The notes below the pieces were generated by a model. That model was given only the letters and a program-made list of their open reading frames with translations. It did not search any database and was not told the DNA's origin. 64,000 nt of DNA from Ignisphaera aggregans DSM 17230 (GTDB lineage: Archaea; Thermoproteota; Thermoprotei_A; Sulfolobales; Ignisphaeraceae): assembly GCA_000145985.1 (NCBI GenBank), contig CP002098.1, positions 124,001 to 188,000 of the forward strand. Direction: 5' to 3'. Both the position numbers and the translations under genes were made by a program. Shown piece by piece: positions 34,406 through 43,984 of this stretch. How positions within the stretch are numbered: position 1 is the stretch's first letter; each line of letters starts with the position of its first letter.

Positions 34406-35080
34406 ATGCTTATTATAGAATTAATAGTTGATCTTCTATATAGCCTTCTAAGGTTGTTCTCCGCATATATACTTTCCATCAGTGTAGCACTTGTTATTGG
34501 GATATCGATGGCCAGATCAAAAGTTCTTGAAGTTATACTATACCCTATTATTGATGTATTACAATCTATTCCTGTTCTCGGTTTCTTCCCAGCTGTACTA
34601 TTGTTTTTAGTTAATATATTTCCACCTCCTATAGGAGTGGAAATGGCGTCTATAATTCTGATATTTACTGGTCAGGTATGGAATCTTATACTAGGGGTTT
34701 ATTCAGCAATAAAATCCTTACCTAGCGATTTCATTCTTCTATCAGAGGTTTATTCTTTGAATACAGCATCGAGAATACTTAAGATATATATACCTGCAGC
34801 ACTCTTTGCAATAGCCTCCAATAGTGTTGTTTCATGGGCAGGAGGACTATTCTTCCTAACAGCATGTGAAATAATATCATTTGGTAATACAGAATATAGG
34901 TTGAGGGGTATAGGAACAACAATAATAGAATTGGCTTCAAAGGGAGATTATATTGATATGTACATAGCCATAATGCTTTTATTAGCGATATCAATTTTCT
35001 TATACATATTTCTATGGAATCCATTAGCCAATATAGCGGCAAATATATCTGGGGTAGTCAAACTATTTACCCTGCAATAA
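34406..35080 (+). CDS. ABC transporter permease, first half
   Basis: The 224-residue protein has about six membrane segments and the EAA-like loop ILLSEVYSLNTASRILKIYIPA, which contacts the ATPase in nitrate/sulfonate/taurine-type importers. It ends in IFLWNPLANIAANI, a sequence that in archaeal double permeases leads into the second half. The next gene overlaps it by 67 bp in another frame, which suggests that one fused gene was split by a frameshift. Confidence 0.75.
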   Translation: MLIIELIVDLLYSLLRLFSAYILSISVALVIGISMARSKVLEVILYPIIDVLQSIPVLGFFPAVLLFLVNIFPPPIGVEMASIILIFTGQVWNLILGVYSAIKSLPSDFILLSEVYSLNTASRILKIYIPAALFAIASNSVVSWAGGLFFLTACEIISFGNTEYRLRGIGTTIIELASKGDYIDMYIAIMLLLAISIFLYIFLWNPLANIAANISGVVKLFTLQ

Positions 35081-35886
35081 ATCTTTTTCTAGCTATGATA
35101 TCTCATAGGAAAATATGGAGAACTTCTATTAGTGATCACATCATATACATATCCACTAGAATTGGTATAAAGAGTATTAGTAGAGATAATATTTCTAAAT
35201 ATGTTTATAGATTGACCATTTCTACCTCTATAATAGCACTTATTATTTTACTATATTATTTTCTACATAATATCTTATTGGGAAATATAAACATATTTGA
35301 ATATCCTTGGACAGAAGCTACAATAGCACTTCTTCTAAGTCTTTCTAGAGTAACAATAGTTATATTCATCTCTTTCACCGTTATATCATTAGCGGCATTC
35401 TATGTCTATGGAAAAAGTAAATATGCTAAATACATATTAGTATTACTGAGTGAAATTCTATCTTCAATTTCTGCATTTCTCTGGTGGCCTATATTCTCTC
35501 TAGCCCTATTAAACAACATTCTACCGCCATTAATAGTCTCTTTATTTATAATGTTCCAGGGAACTGCCTGGTACATAGTATTCAATGTTCCTTTATCGCC
35601 ACCATCAGAATCTGAGAAAAGACTTCTTGAAATGGCTTCTGTATATAGATTATCAGGATTTAAGAAATTCAGTAAAATATTTATCCCATCAATGATGCCA
35701 AGAATTTTAGCTGGATTATCAGCTGCTTGGGGAGGGGCATGGAATTCTACTATAGCTGCTGAATATGCATCACCTAGACCCACCAAAATTAGAAAAATAG
35801 TTGATGTAAATCTACCAAGACCTAGGAATAGAAGGTCGCCAGAATTCCAGAAGCTAGAAGACTATGTATATGAATACATAAGCTGA
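35014..35886 (+). CDS. ABC transporter permease, second half (truncated)
   Basis: This frame has about five membrane segments and a second EAA-like loop (LLEMASVYRLSGFKKFSKIF) followed by GLSAAWGGAWNSTIAAEYAS. Binding-protein-dependent permeases normally continue with one or two more membrane helices after this point; here the protein ends instead with a charged tail of about 38 residues (PRPTKIRKIVDV, then the end YVYEYIS). Together with the overlap in frame with the first half, this suggests a decaying transporter. Confidence 0.65.
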   Translation: MESISQYSGKYIWGSQTIYPAINLFLAMISHRKIWRTSISDHIIYISTRIGIKSISRDNISKYVYRLTISTSIIALIILLYYFLHNILLGNINIFEYPWTEATIALLLSLSRVTIVIFISFTVISLAAFYVYGKSKYAKYILVLLSEILSSISAFLWWPIFSLALLNNILPPLIVSLFIMFQGTAWYIVFNVPLSPPSESEKRLLEMASVYRLSGFKKFSKIFIPSMMPRILAGLSAAWGGAWNSTIAAEYASPRPTKIRKIVDVNLPRPRNRRSPEFQKLEDYVYEYIS

Positions 35887-35891
35887 AAAAT

Positions 35892-36509
35892 CTATGTTTT
35901 TGGCTTTAGATATATCTTGCTACCAATAATCGTGTTATTCGGTATAAACACTCTTGTGCCATCAGCTTTTCGCACCAATGTGAATAGTGTTGCAACATCT
36001 TCAACAATACCATCTTCTCCAGCGATAATAACACTATCACCAATCCTAAATGGTCTTACTATCAATAGAAATAGACCTGCTATAGCTTGTCCAAGAACTT
36101 GTTGTGTTGCAAATCCTATCACAATACCTATAAAGCCTCCTAGAGCAACTCCAGCAGCACCACCGGCAACACCACCAGCTATAGATGCTGCTAAAGCACC
36201 TATGCCTATAATTCTTATAACATTTCTAACAGCAGCTGCTGTGGGATGGCCATATCTAGCTCTTGTTGTCCAATAGAATATTTCAGCAATACTACTAACA
36301 ATGAGATATCCAAATGCTATGGCAAGTAGAATGTGTATGTATACTTGGTAATCAGTAATACTTATATTGAATGTTGGTAATAGTTGTTCAACTATATATT
36401 TAACTAGTGCTGCAACAATAACATATAGCACTATGTAGATAATAGTTTTAGCTATAGCTCTTGATGTACGTATTGTCATCTCCTTTGTCGATAATTCATC
36501 CTTACTCAT
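35892..36509 (-). CDS. Small-conductance mechanosensitive channel, MscS family
   Basis: MscS channels release solutes when membrane tension rises. The 205-residue protein has two N-terminal membrane helices, then the Gly/Ala-rich pore helix (GGVAGGAAGVALGGFIGIVI) and the following FATQQVLGQAIAGLFLLIVR and PFRIGDSV segments, which are typical of MscS TM3 and the start of the beta domain. The C-terminal cytoplasmic part is shorter than in E. coli MscS. Confidence 0.85.
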   Translation of the reverse strand: MSKDELSTKEMTIRTSRAIAKTIIYIVLYVIVAALVKYIVEQLLPTFNISITDYQVYIHILLAIAFGYLIVSSIAEIFYWTTRARYGHPTAAAVRNVIRIIGIGALAASIAGGVAGGAAGVALGGFIGIVIGFATQQVLGQAIAGLFLLIVRPFRIGDSVIIAGEDGIVEDVATLFTLVRKADGTRVFIPNNTIIGSKIYLKPKT

Positions 36510-36694
36510 AACCTCTACACCCTAGAATATAATATATAAATCGTCTTATAAAGCTTTTTGATTAAGATCATAATAGATCTGTAGAAAGATTCGAAAACTC
36601 TAGTGAATAGTCTATGAGGTCTAATATAATTCGTATAGTGGTATTCTAATTCAATGTTCAGTATTATTTTAGTGGAAATGGTATTAAGATTATG

Positions 36695-36710
36695 TTAGCT
36701 TAAAAAGGCG
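36695..36710 (+). promoter_or_regulatory. Probable TATA box of the S13 ribosomal operon
   Basis: TAGCTTAAAAAGGCGC lies about 65-78 bp before the S13 start codon in an otherwise AT-rich 263-bp gap, and matches an archaeal TATA box followed by a transcription start. It is the best candidate promoter in the gap. Confidence 0.35.
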
Positions 36711-36772
36711 CTTCACTTAATTTTCTTACAGTTTAGCTAGTATAATGATTATCATAGTTATGGTGTTAGATA

Positions 36773-37243
36773 TTGTCGAGAGAATATAGACATATTGTAA
36801 GAGTAGCTGAAACAGATATAGCTGGTGAGCTATCTTTATCTTGGGGTCTCTCTAGAGTGAAGGGTATAGGATATAATATGGCTATAGCTATCTGTAGAAT
36901 ACTAGGTTTAGATCCATCAATGCCTATAGGTTTTATTACGGATCAAGAAATAGAAAAGATAGAGGAGTTACTTAAAAATCCACAAAAATATGGTATACCT
37001 GTTTGGTTTTTAAATAGGAGAAAAGATTATGAGACTGGTAATGATATGCATTTGGTGAGCTCGGAATTAATATATTATGCTCGACAGGATATAGATAGAG
37101 AGATAAGGATAAGAAGTTGGAGAGGGATTAGACATGCAATGGGATATAAGGTAAGAGGGCAAAGAACACATACAACAGGACGTATTGGTCCTGTTGTAGG
37201 TGTTCAGAAGAAGAAGACACAACAACAACAGCAACAGAAATAG
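36773..37243 (+). CDS. rps13: 30S ribosomal protein S13
   Basis: S13 is in the head of the small subunit and contacts S19 and tRNA. The 156-residue archaeal protein has SLSWGLSRVKGIGYNMAIAI, a helix-two-turn-helix, and RSWRGIRHAMGYKVRGQRTH near the end, followed by a Gln/Lys tail. The start is TTG 36773 with GGTG 7 nt upstream. It heads the operon S13-S4-S11-RpoD. Confidence 0.96.
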   Translation: MSREYRHIVRVAETDIAGELSLSWGLSRVKGIGYNMAIAICRILGLDPSMPIGFITDQEIEKIEELLKNPQKYGIPVWFLNRRKDYETGNDMHLVSSELIYYARQDIDREIRIRSWRGIRHAMGYKVRGQRTHTTGRIGPVVGVQKKKTQQQQQQK

Positions 37244-37257
37244 ATAGGGTGTTGTAA

Positions 37258-37764
37258 ATGGGGGATCCTAGAAAACCTCGTAAGAAGTGGGAGTCTCCAG
37301 GTCATCCATGGATAAAGAGTAGACTACAGGAAGAAATGGAACTAGTAGGAAATTATGGGCTTAGGAATAAGAGAGAACTTTGGATAGCGCAAACGCTATT
37401 GAGAAAGATTAAGCATAGAGCAAGATCATTATTATCCTTAGCTTCTGAAGAGAGAGAAAAACAGTTTAAACAACTTGTTAGAAAACTTTATAATCTTGGT
37501 ATTTTGAAGAGTGAAAATGTTGATATTAATGATATTCTAGGGCTTTCAGTTGAAGCTATATTGGATAGAAGGTTACAAACATTGGTATGGAAAAAAGGTC
37601 TTGCTAAAACAATTCATCAAGCTAGGCAACTCATTGTCCATGGACACATAGCTATAAAGGGTAGGAGGGTGACATCACCAGGATATTTAGTACCTATAGA
37701 TGAGGAACCATACATAGATTTCTATCCTACATCAGTATTTGCAACTAAGAAGGAAGCTACATAA
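37258..37764 (+). CDS. rps4: 30S ribosomal protein S4
   Basis: S4 initiates small-subunit assembly. The 168 residues include [20 protein letters not shown] and an S4 RNA-binding domain with [20 protein letters not shown]. It is the archaeal short form without the bacterial zinc-type N-terminus. Confidence 0.96.
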   Translation: MGDPRKPRKKWESPGHPWIKSRLQEEMELVGNYGLRNKRELWIAQTLLRKIKHRARSLLSLASEEREKQFKQLVRKLYNLGILKSENVDINDILGLSVEAILDRRLQTLVWKKGLAKTIHQARQLIVHGHIAIKGRRVTSPGYLVPIDEEPYIDFYPTSVFATKKEAT

Positions 37765-37785
37765 TATAAGATGGTGATCTAAAAG

Positions 37786-38187
37786 ATGTCGTTTGCTGGA
37801 AGAGAACTTAAATGGGGTATAGCACATATCTATGCATCATTTAACAACACTATAATTCATATAACAGATCTAAGTGGAGCAGAAACTGTTGCTAGAGGCT
37901 CTGGAGGTATGGTTGTAAGGGCTGATAGGGAAAAACCAAGTCCTTATGCAGCAATGATGGTTGCATATAGAGTTGCTCAAGAGTCTATGGAGAAGGGAGT
38001 TACAGCTATACATATAAAGGTAAGAGCTCCAGGTGGACATGGACCAAAGATTCCTGGCCCTGGTGCACAAGCAGCTATTAGAGCTCTTGCAAGAGCTGGC
38101 TTTATAATTGGTCGTATAGAGGATGTAACTCCAATACCTCATGACACTACTAGGAGGCCTGGAGGGAGGCGTGGTAGAAGGGTGTAG
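37786..38187 (+). CDS. rps11: 30S ribosomal protein S11
   Basis: S11 is on the small-subunit platform. The 133 residues include [20 protein letters not shown], the [20 protein letters not shown] segment and a basic end ([11 protein letters not shown]), all conserved. Confidence 0.97.
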   Translation: MSFAGRELKWGIAHIYASFNNTIIHITDLSGAETVARGSGGMVVRADREKPSPYAAMMVAYRVAQESMEKGVTAIHIKVRAPGGHGPKIPGPGAQAAIRALARAGFIIGRIEDVTPIPHDTTRRPGGRRGRRV

Positions 38188-38193
38188 CAAACT

Positions 38194-39039
38194 GTGAATA
38201 TAAATGTTCGTAGATGGTCTAATGAGATCATTGAAATAGCTATTAGTGGTGTGCCTTTACCTCTACTAAATGCTTTAAGGAGGTATGCTCTAGCTAAAGT
38301 ACCTACCTATGCTGTTGATGAAGTTATGGTTGTTATTAATACTTCACATATGTTTGATGAAATGTTAGCCCATAGGATAGCTATGATACCCCTAAGGAGT
38401 GAAGAAGCTTTGGAGAGAATAAAGGGACTAGATATTGATGTTTGTTATAAATGTGGAAGTGATAGCGAAGATAAACCCCCATCTGATGTCTGTGAAAAAT
38501 GTTATGTTCATATGTTTCTTGAAGCAGTAGCAGAAGATTCAGAGTATACAGTTTACTCCTCAGATATCAAAAGTGAGGATGAGTTTGTAAAGCCTGTATA
38601 CGGTAATATACCAATAGTAATTCTATCCCCAGGGCAAAGAATATCTTTAGAGCTTAGAGCGAGGGTTGGTAGAGGAATTGAACATATTAAATGGAGCCCT
38701 GCTACCATAGCTGTTACAAGATATGTCGCAGATATAAGGATTAGCGAAGATCTTTGTAATCTGTGTAAGAAATGTATAGAAGTCTGTCCCAAGAATGTAT
38801 TGACAGTATATCAAAATAGAATACAGGTGAAAGATAAATATGAATGTATACTATGTAAACAATGTATGTATGCATGTCCGACAAAGGCTATAGATGTAAG
38901 CTATAGAGATAACGAATATATACTTGTTATTGAGAGTAGTGGTGCTTTAGAACCTGAAACTATATTACGAGAGTCAATAGGTATTTTGTTAAATGAGCTA
39001 GAAATAATATCTAAATCTATTGATAGTTGGAAAAGGTGA
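38194..39039 (+). CDS. rpoD: DNA-directed RNA polymerase subunit D (Rpo3)
   Basis: Subunit D corresponds to one bacterial alpha subunit and forms the assembly platform with L, N and P. The 281-residue protein has the dimerisation domain (NALRRYALAKVPTYAVDEV) and an inserted ferredoxin-like domain with two complete Cys sets, CNLCKKCIEVCP and CILCKQCMYACP, so two 4Fe-4S clusters are possible. An extra CYKCGS and CEKC pair lies earlier. The start is GTG 38194, 6 nt after the S11 stop. Confidence 0.96.
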   Translation: MNINVRRWSNEIIEIAISGVPLPLLNALRRYALAKVPTYAVDEVMVVINTSHMFDEMLAHRIAMIPLRSEEALERIKGLDIDVCYKCGSDSEDKPPSDVCEKCYVHMFLEAVAEDSEYTVYSSDIKSEDEFVKPVYGNIPIVILSPGQRISLELRARVGRGIEHIKWSPATIAVTRYVADIRISEDLCNLCKKCIEVCPKNVLTVYQNRIQVKDKYECILCKQCMYACPTKAIDVSYRDNEYILVIESSGALEPETILRESIGILLNELEIISKSIDSWKR

Positions 39040-39044
39040 GTAAA

Positions 39045-39407
39045 ATGAGAAGAACAGGTCCTACAAATTATGTTTGGAGAAAGACCATAAGAGTATTGAT
39101 TAAAGCTTCTAAAGATAATAACGCTCCGATATGGAGATACGTCGCAGAGTTGTTGTCTAGGCCTAGTAGAAGGAGAGTTGTAGTAAATCTAAGTAAAATC
39201 AATAGATATTCTAAAGAGGGTGATATTATTGTTGTACCTGGAAAGGTATTAGGATGTGGTGAGCTTAACCATAGGGTTACAATAGGGGCTATGGCTTTTT
39301 CTATGCAGGCTGTTGAAAAGATTAAAAAAGCTGGAGGAAGAATAATGCATATATTAGAATTAGTAAAGGAGAATCCAAAGGGTAGTAGGGTGAAGATAAT
39401 AATATGA
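39045..39407 (+). CDS. rpl18e: 50S ribosomal protein L18e
   Basis: L18e is related in fold to bacterial L15. The 120-residue protein begins MRRTGPTNYVWRKTIRVLI and includes DIIVVPGKVLGCGELNHRVT. ATG 39045 is preceded by GGTGAG, which overlaps the rpoD stop codon. Confidence 0.95.
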   Translation: MRRTGPTNYVWRKTIRVLIKASKDNNAPIWRYVAELLSRPSRRRVVVNLSKINRYSKEGDIIVVPGKVLGCGELNHRVTIGAMAFSMQAVEKIKKAGGRIMHILELVKENPKGSRVKIII

Positions 39408-39913
39408 CGCAAGTAGTATTAACAATAGATGAATTGAATATATATCTTGGAAGTAGAGATTTGAAGGAACTAATAATAGATGCTGAAGGTGCTGTACTTG
39501 GAAGATTAGCTAGCTATGCTGCAAAACTTTCTCTACTAGGATATAAAGTTCATGTAGTTAATGTTGAAAAGGCGTTGGTTTCAGGAGATAGGAATATGGT
39601 TATAAATAGTTATAAGTTATTGCTTAATGTAAAAACTCATAAGAATCCATATAGACACTCTATTAAGAGGCCTAGAAATCCTATTTTGATATTTAAAAAA
39701 GCTGTTAAGAATATGTTGCCTAAGGATAGCTGGAGGGGTGTTGAAGCATTAAAAAGAGTAAAAGCATATATAGGGATACCAGAAGAGTTTAGAGAAAAAG
39801 ATATTATTAGGATAGCGGATATATATATTGAAGGTTTGAAAAGAAAAAGATATGTAACTGTTGGTGAGATTGCAAAAGCCTTGGGATGGAAGGGTGAAGT
39901 AGTAAATGAGTAA
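39404..39913 (+). CDS. rpl13: 50S ribosomal protein L13
   Basis: L13 is an early-assembling large-subunit protein. The sequence has IIDAEGAVLGRLASYAAKLS, then VNVEKALVSGDRN, and the WRGVEALKRVKAYIGIPEE region. It overlaps L18e and S9 by a few bases on each side. Confidence 0.96.
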   Translation: MTQVVLTIDELNIYLGSRDLKELIIDAEGAVLGRLASYAAKLSLLGYKVHVVNVEKALVSGDRNMVINSYKLLLNVKTHKNPYRHSIKRPRNPILIFKKAVKNMLPKDSWRGVEALKRVKAYIGIPEEFREKDIIRIADIYIEGLKRKRYVTVGEIAKALGWKGEVVNE

Positions 39914-40370
39914 TGAACAAACAGAGACGGTTTCAGTTAAAGGCGCATATTCTCAGATTGTAGCTGGTAAAAAGATAGTAATATGTGTTGGTAAGAGAAA
40001 AACCTCTATAGCTAGAGCAGTAATAAAGCCAGGTATTGGGAGATATAGGGTTAATGGTATACCTGTAGAGATATGGCCTATAGAAATAGCAAGACTAAAG
40101 ATGTTAGAACCATTAATGCTATTATCTGAAGATCTTAGGAATAGTATTGATATAGAGGTTAATGTTGAGGGAGGTGGAGTAATATCACAAGCATATGCCG
40201 TAAGAAATGCCATAGCACGAGGATTAATACTATATTTCAATAATCCTTTAATAAAAGAGGTATTTAAGGAATATGATAGAACAATGATATCAGGAGATCC
40301 AAGAAGTACAGAGCCAGAGAAATGGATGAGATATAGTGCAAGAAGATTTAGACAGAAATCCTATAGGTGA
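39906..40370 (+). CDS. rps9: 30S ribosomal protein S9
   Basis: S9 reaches the P site with its basic C-terminal tail. The 154-residue protein has CVGKRKTSIARAVIKPGIGR and ends RRFRQKSYR, the universal tail with a final Arg. It is in the usual L13-S9 pair. Confidence 0.97.
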   Translation: MSNEQTETVSVKGAYSQIVAGKKIVICVGKRKTSIARAVIKPGIGRYRVNGIPVEIWPIEIARLKMLEPLMLLSEDLRNSIDIEVNVEGGGVISQAYAVRNAIARGLILYFNNPLIKEVFKEYDRTMISGDPRSTEPEKWMRYSARRFRQKSYR

Positions 40371-40376
40371 TATGAC

Positions 40377-40577
40377 ATGATAATACCTGTTAGATGTTTT
40401 ACATGTGGTTATCCAATAGGTGCTAAATGGGAAGAATTCTATAGAAGGGTTAAATCTGGGGAAGATCCTGGTAGAGTTCTTGATGAACTAGGTATAAGGC
40501 GTTACTGCTGTAGAAGAATGATGTTATCACATATAGAGTTATTAAGAGAGGTCATTAGATATGGAAGTATAAAGTAG
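40377..40577 (+). CDS. rpoN: DNA-directed RNA polymerase subunit N (Rpo10)
   Basis: The 66-residue protein has the conserved zinc site CFTCG at residues 7-11 and RRYCCRRM near residue 45, the signature of Rpo10/Rpb10. It supports assembly of the D-L platform. RpoK, often next in other archaea, is not found between this gene and S2. Confidence 0.97.
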   Translation: MIIPVRCFTCGYPIGAKWEEFYRRVKSGEDPGRVLDELGIRRYCCRRMMLSHIELLREVIRYGSIK

Positions 40578-40589
40578 GTGGATGGGATT

Positions 40590-41219
40590 ATGAGTGAGGA
40601 ACAGAAAATGCTATCACAACAGCAACTAGATCTGTTGGTCCCATTAGAGTTATATCTACAAGCTGGTGTACATATAGGTACACATACATGTACAAAACAT
40701 ATGGAGAGATTTGTATTTAGAGTAAGACCTGACGGTCTTTATATACTTGATGTTAGGAAGACTGATGAGAGACTACGTGTAGCTGGAAAGTTCCTAAGTA
40801 GATATGAACCTACAAAGATAATGGTTATAGCTACACGACAATATGGAAAACAACCTGTTCAAAAATTTGCAGAGTTTGTAGGTGCTAAACCTGTTACAGG
40901 TAGATTTATACCTGGAACACTAACTAATCCAAAATTGGAGTGGTATTACGAACCTGATGTAATTATAATAACAGATCCTAGGATTGACTCACAACCACTT
41001 AGAGAAGCTCTAATGGTTGGTATACCGGTAGTCGCCTTTGTTAGTACTGATAATAAGTTGGAGGGGGTAGATTTAGCTATACCTGGCAATAACAAGGGAA
41101 GAAAGTCTTTAGCATTACTATATTGGATATTGGCAAGACAGGTACTTCGTGAAAAAGGTTCCATAGGACCAACAGATAACCTTCCTGTAGGCCCTGAAGC
41201 ATTTGAAGCTTCTATATAA
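40590..41219 (+). CDS. rps2: 30S ribosomal protein S2
   Basis: S2 is a late-assembling small-subunit protein. The sequence has [20 protein letters not shown], then [20 protein letters not shown], both conserved in archaeal S2. ATG 40590 is preferred because GGTGG lies about 9 nt upstream; a GTG at 40578 would add four residues. Confidence 0.96.
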   Translation: MSEEQKMLSQQQLDLLVPLELYLQAGVHIGTHTCTKHMERFVFRVRPDGLYILDVRKTDERLRVAGKFLSRYEPTKIMVIATRQYGKQPVQKFAEFVGAKPVTGRFIPGTLTNPKLEWYYEPDVIIITDPRIDSQPLREALMVGIPVVAFVSTDNKLEGVDLAIPGNNKGRKSLALLYWILARQVLREKGSIGPTDNLPVGPEAFEASI

Positions 41220-41255
41220 AGTCCTATTACAAATAATATATTTTTGATGTAGGTT

Positions 41256-42062
41256 ATGTTGAAGAGTATTATAAGTGAGAAGATATATGCTCCAATAGTC
41301 TTAATTGGTCTACCCATAGAGGAGCTTTATACCTATATCGTCTCTACAATTTCAACGAATTTATGTAGTATCAAAATTAGTATAAAGTCATCTGATAAGT
41401 GTAATAAGAATGTGGATTATAGTGATATTGAGAATACCATTTTCTCTTATATAAACATGTTTCTTACGGAAATAGATGTGTCTTGTGTTGATGGAAAAAT
41501 TGAGGTACAGTGTGCAAAGAAGGCTCCAGAGATTTCATTATTTGCAGTAATAACTATGGAAATTATCAAGAATATTTTAGAATTGAAAAGGATTAACTAT
41601 AGAGAAATACTTCATACACTATCTCTCTTTGATGAAAAATTATTTAAAGGTGCTTCAACATATATTAGGAGTCTTAGATGTTCATATCTATATAGATCTC
41701 TATGTATATCAAAAGGATTTGACGAGGATATTATGTTTAAATTTAGACCTATAGAAGCAGATATTGTTGCTGAGGTTGGATGTTCAAGAGTTCCATGTCT
41801 ATGTGTAAAATATTCATTTGACAAATACCTGATGAATTATATACTAAAGCTATTCTCATACGTAATCTCAAAGCTATCTAGTGATTTAAGGGAGGTTAAA
41901 GATATTGAGAATAGGACAAAGGATATGGTACGATTAGTATATTCCATAGAAAATGTATTTGCATCCTATATTAGTGAGACTAAGATAGATATAAACATGC
42001 TTCATTTTGTTAAACCTATAACTAACTTCAATTCAATTAGTTTTTATCTAATACAGTTCTAG
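41256..42062 (+). CDS. Unrecognised protein in the mevalonate-kinase position
   Basis: I do not recognise this 268-residue protein. It is placed between S2 and isopentenyl phosphate kinase, where related archaea usually have mevalonate kinase, but it lacks the Gly-Ser-Ser-Ala phosphate loop of GHMP kinases. It has a helical middle (APEISLFAVITMEIIKNILE, then REILHTLSLFDEKL) at the place where the GHMP loop helix would be, and several Cys residues. It could be a highly derived, catalytically dead relative, but that is speculation. It starts just after S2 and is 3 bp from the next gene. Confidence 0.6.
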   Translation: MLKSIISEKIYAPIVLIGLPIEELYTYIVSTISTNLCSIKISIKSSDKCNKNVDYSDIENTIFSYINMFLTEIDVSCVDGKIEVQCAKKAPEISLFAVITMEIIKNILELKRINYREILHTLSLFDEKLFKGASTYIRSLRCSYLYRSLCISKGFDEDIMFKFRPIEADIVAEVGCSRVPCLCVKYSFDKYLMNYILKLFSYVISKLSSDLREVKDIENRTKDMVRLVYSIENVFASYISETKIDINMLHFVKPITNFNSISFYLIQF

Positions 42063-42065
42063 GTT

Positions 42066-42845
42066 ATGGTCATGGGAATAACAATTAATATAGTTAAAAT
42101 TGGAGGATCTGTAATAACGGATAAGAGTAAGCCTTTTTCACTTAGACATGACGTTATCAAGAATATTGCTAGAGAAATTGGTTTAGCCTATAATAAGTGT
42201 AAAAGTAGGATTGTACTCATACATGGAGGAGGAAGTTTTGGTCATTATGTTGTTGATGAACACGGAGGACTAGATACTATGGAAAGTATTCTACAGACTA
42301 TTTGGTATATGAGAGAACTTAATATGATATTTACAGATTATTTGCATTACTATAATATTCCGGGGGTTCCTATGGATACACATTCAATAGCTTTTATAGA
42401 TAATGGAAAGCTAGAAATAAATATAAAGCCTATTAGGAAGGCTATCAACAATAATTTTATACCTATTCTCTATGGCGACATAGTATTTACTGATGATATT
42501 CCCACAATATTATCAGGAGATGAAATTGCGTGGTATTTAGCTAAGGAGCTTAGACCATCTAGATTGCTATTTGCAACATCTGTTAGGGGTATATATGATA
42601 GAGATCCATCAATAGAGGGGGCAAAGCTCTTAAACTTAATAAGTTTGAAGGAAATTAAGGATATTGATATAGGAAAATCACATGGATATGATGTTACTGG
42701 TGGTATGAAAAAGAAGTTATTGCTAGGTACACTTTATGCATGTGAAGGAATACTAGAGGTAATAGTGTTTAGCGGTCTTGAAAAAGGTAATATATTTAAA
42801 GCGATATGTGGTTATAGTGTTGAAGGAACAAGAATAATGCTATGA
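42066..42845 (+). CDS. Isopentenyl phosphate kinase
   Basis: This enzyme makes isopentenyl diphosphate from isopentenyl phosphate in the archaeal mevalonate pathway. The 259-residue amino-acid-kinase-fold protein has VKIGGSVITDKSKPFSL and the HGGGSFGHYVV loop with the His that marks this family, and later TSVRGIYDRDPS and GYDVTGGMKKK. The stop overlaps the IDI-2 start by 4 bp. Confidence 0.93.
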   Translation: MVMGITINIVKIGGSVITDKSKPFSLRHDVIKNIAREIGLAYNKCKSRIVLIHGGGSFGHYVVDEHGGLDTMESILQTIWYMRELNMIFTDYLHYYNIPGVPMDTHSIAFIDNGKLEINIKPIRKAINNNFIPILYGDIVFTDDIPTILSGDEIAWYLAKELRPSRLLFATSVRGIYDRDPSIEGAKLLNLISLKEIKDIDIGKSHGYDVTGGMKKKLLLGTLYACEGILEVIVFSGLEKGNIFKAICGYSVEGTRIML

Positions 42846-43984
42846 ATAGGTTGATGAAATTGAATATAGAAAATAGAAAATGGGATCACATTTCCTTAGC
42901 GCTCGACGACTATTCTCAAGGACCTATAGATACATGGCTTAGCTGTGTTGTATTAGTACATCAGGCAGTAGCAGATCTCTCTTTTGATGATATAGATACC
43001 TCTGTATATTTTCTCGGCTACAAGTTAAAATTTCCGTTAATAATATCTGGAATGACTGGAGGATTTAGTAAAGCATATGAATTAAATAAGTCTTTAGCTG
43101 AAATTGCTTATCGATATGGCATAGGTATAGGAGTTGGAAGTCAAAGGGCAATGCTGATAAATTCAGATACTATTCATACATATAAAATCGTAAGAGAAAT
43201 AGCTCATGGTATTCCAGTAATTGCAAATATAGGTATAGCTCAGTTAATAGAGCTTGGACCAAATATAGCTGAAAAAGTTGTTGAAGCTATAGAAGCAGAT
43301 GCACTTGCAATTCATCTCAATATGCTTCAAGAACTTGTTCAACTTGAAGGTGATAGAGTATTTAAGGGATATATAGATGCTATCAGAAATGTTGTTGAGC
43401 GAGTAAAAGTTCCTGTAATAGTTAAAGAAGTTGGTCATGGTATTTCTTATGAATTAGCGAAAAAATTGGCTGAAATAGGTATTCAAATAATTGATGTAGC
43501 TGGTATGGGTGGGACAAATTGGGTGAAAATTGAATTGGCAAGATATAAAGACACTAAGAATATTGTTATGGAGGCTTCGAAAGAATTCATTACTTGGGGA
43601 ATCCCAACAGGGGCATCGATTGTTGAGGTAAGATCAGCACTAAGAACAGGAATTGTTATTGCTAGTGGTGGGATAAGGAATGGAATAGATATTGCTAAAT
43701 CAATTGCGTTAGGCGCTGATATTTGTGGAATGGCACAGCCTTTTCTAAAAGCAGTTATGAATAATACTGCAGAGATGTTTATCGAGAAAATAATTTATCA
43801 ACTCAAGATGGCGATGATGCTTACATCATCTAAAGATATAAATGCATTAAAAAATGTACCAATAGTTATCACGGGTAGATTAGCAGAATGGATATGTAGT
43901 AGGAAGCTAAGCTTAAGAAATAGTCATGCTTATATATCTTGCTGTAGCTGTAGAAACCTTAGTGGTGAAAATGAGTTTTATTGA
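42842..43984 (+). CDS. fni: Type 2 isopentenyl-diphosphate delta-isomerase
   Basis: This FMN- and NADPH-dependent enzyme interconverts IPP and DMAPP. The 380-residue TIM-barrel protein has KFPLIISGMTGGFSKAYELN, GIGIGVGSQRAML, KEVGHGISYELAKK and DVAGMGGTNWVKIE, all conserved in type 2 isomerases. The final part overlaps the next gene's start by 14 bp. Confidence 0.95.
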   Translation: MNRLMKLNIENRKWDHISLALDDYSQGPIDTWLSCVVLVHQAVADLSFDDIDTSVYFLGYKLKFPLIISGMTGGFSKAYELNKSLAEIAYRYGIGIGVGSQRAMLINSDTIHTYKIVREIAHGIPVIANIGIAQLIELGPNIAEKVVEAIEADALAIHLNMLQELVQLEGDRVFKGYIDAIRNVVERVKVPVIVKEVGHGISYELAKKLAEIGIQIIDVAGMGGTNWVKIELARYKDTKNIVMEASKEFITWGIPTGASIVEVRSALRTGIVIASGGIRNGIDIAKSIALGADICGMAQPFLKAVMNNTAEMFIEKIIYQLKMAMMLTSSKDINALKNVPIVITGRLAEWICSRKLSLRNSHAYISCCSCRNLSGENEFY

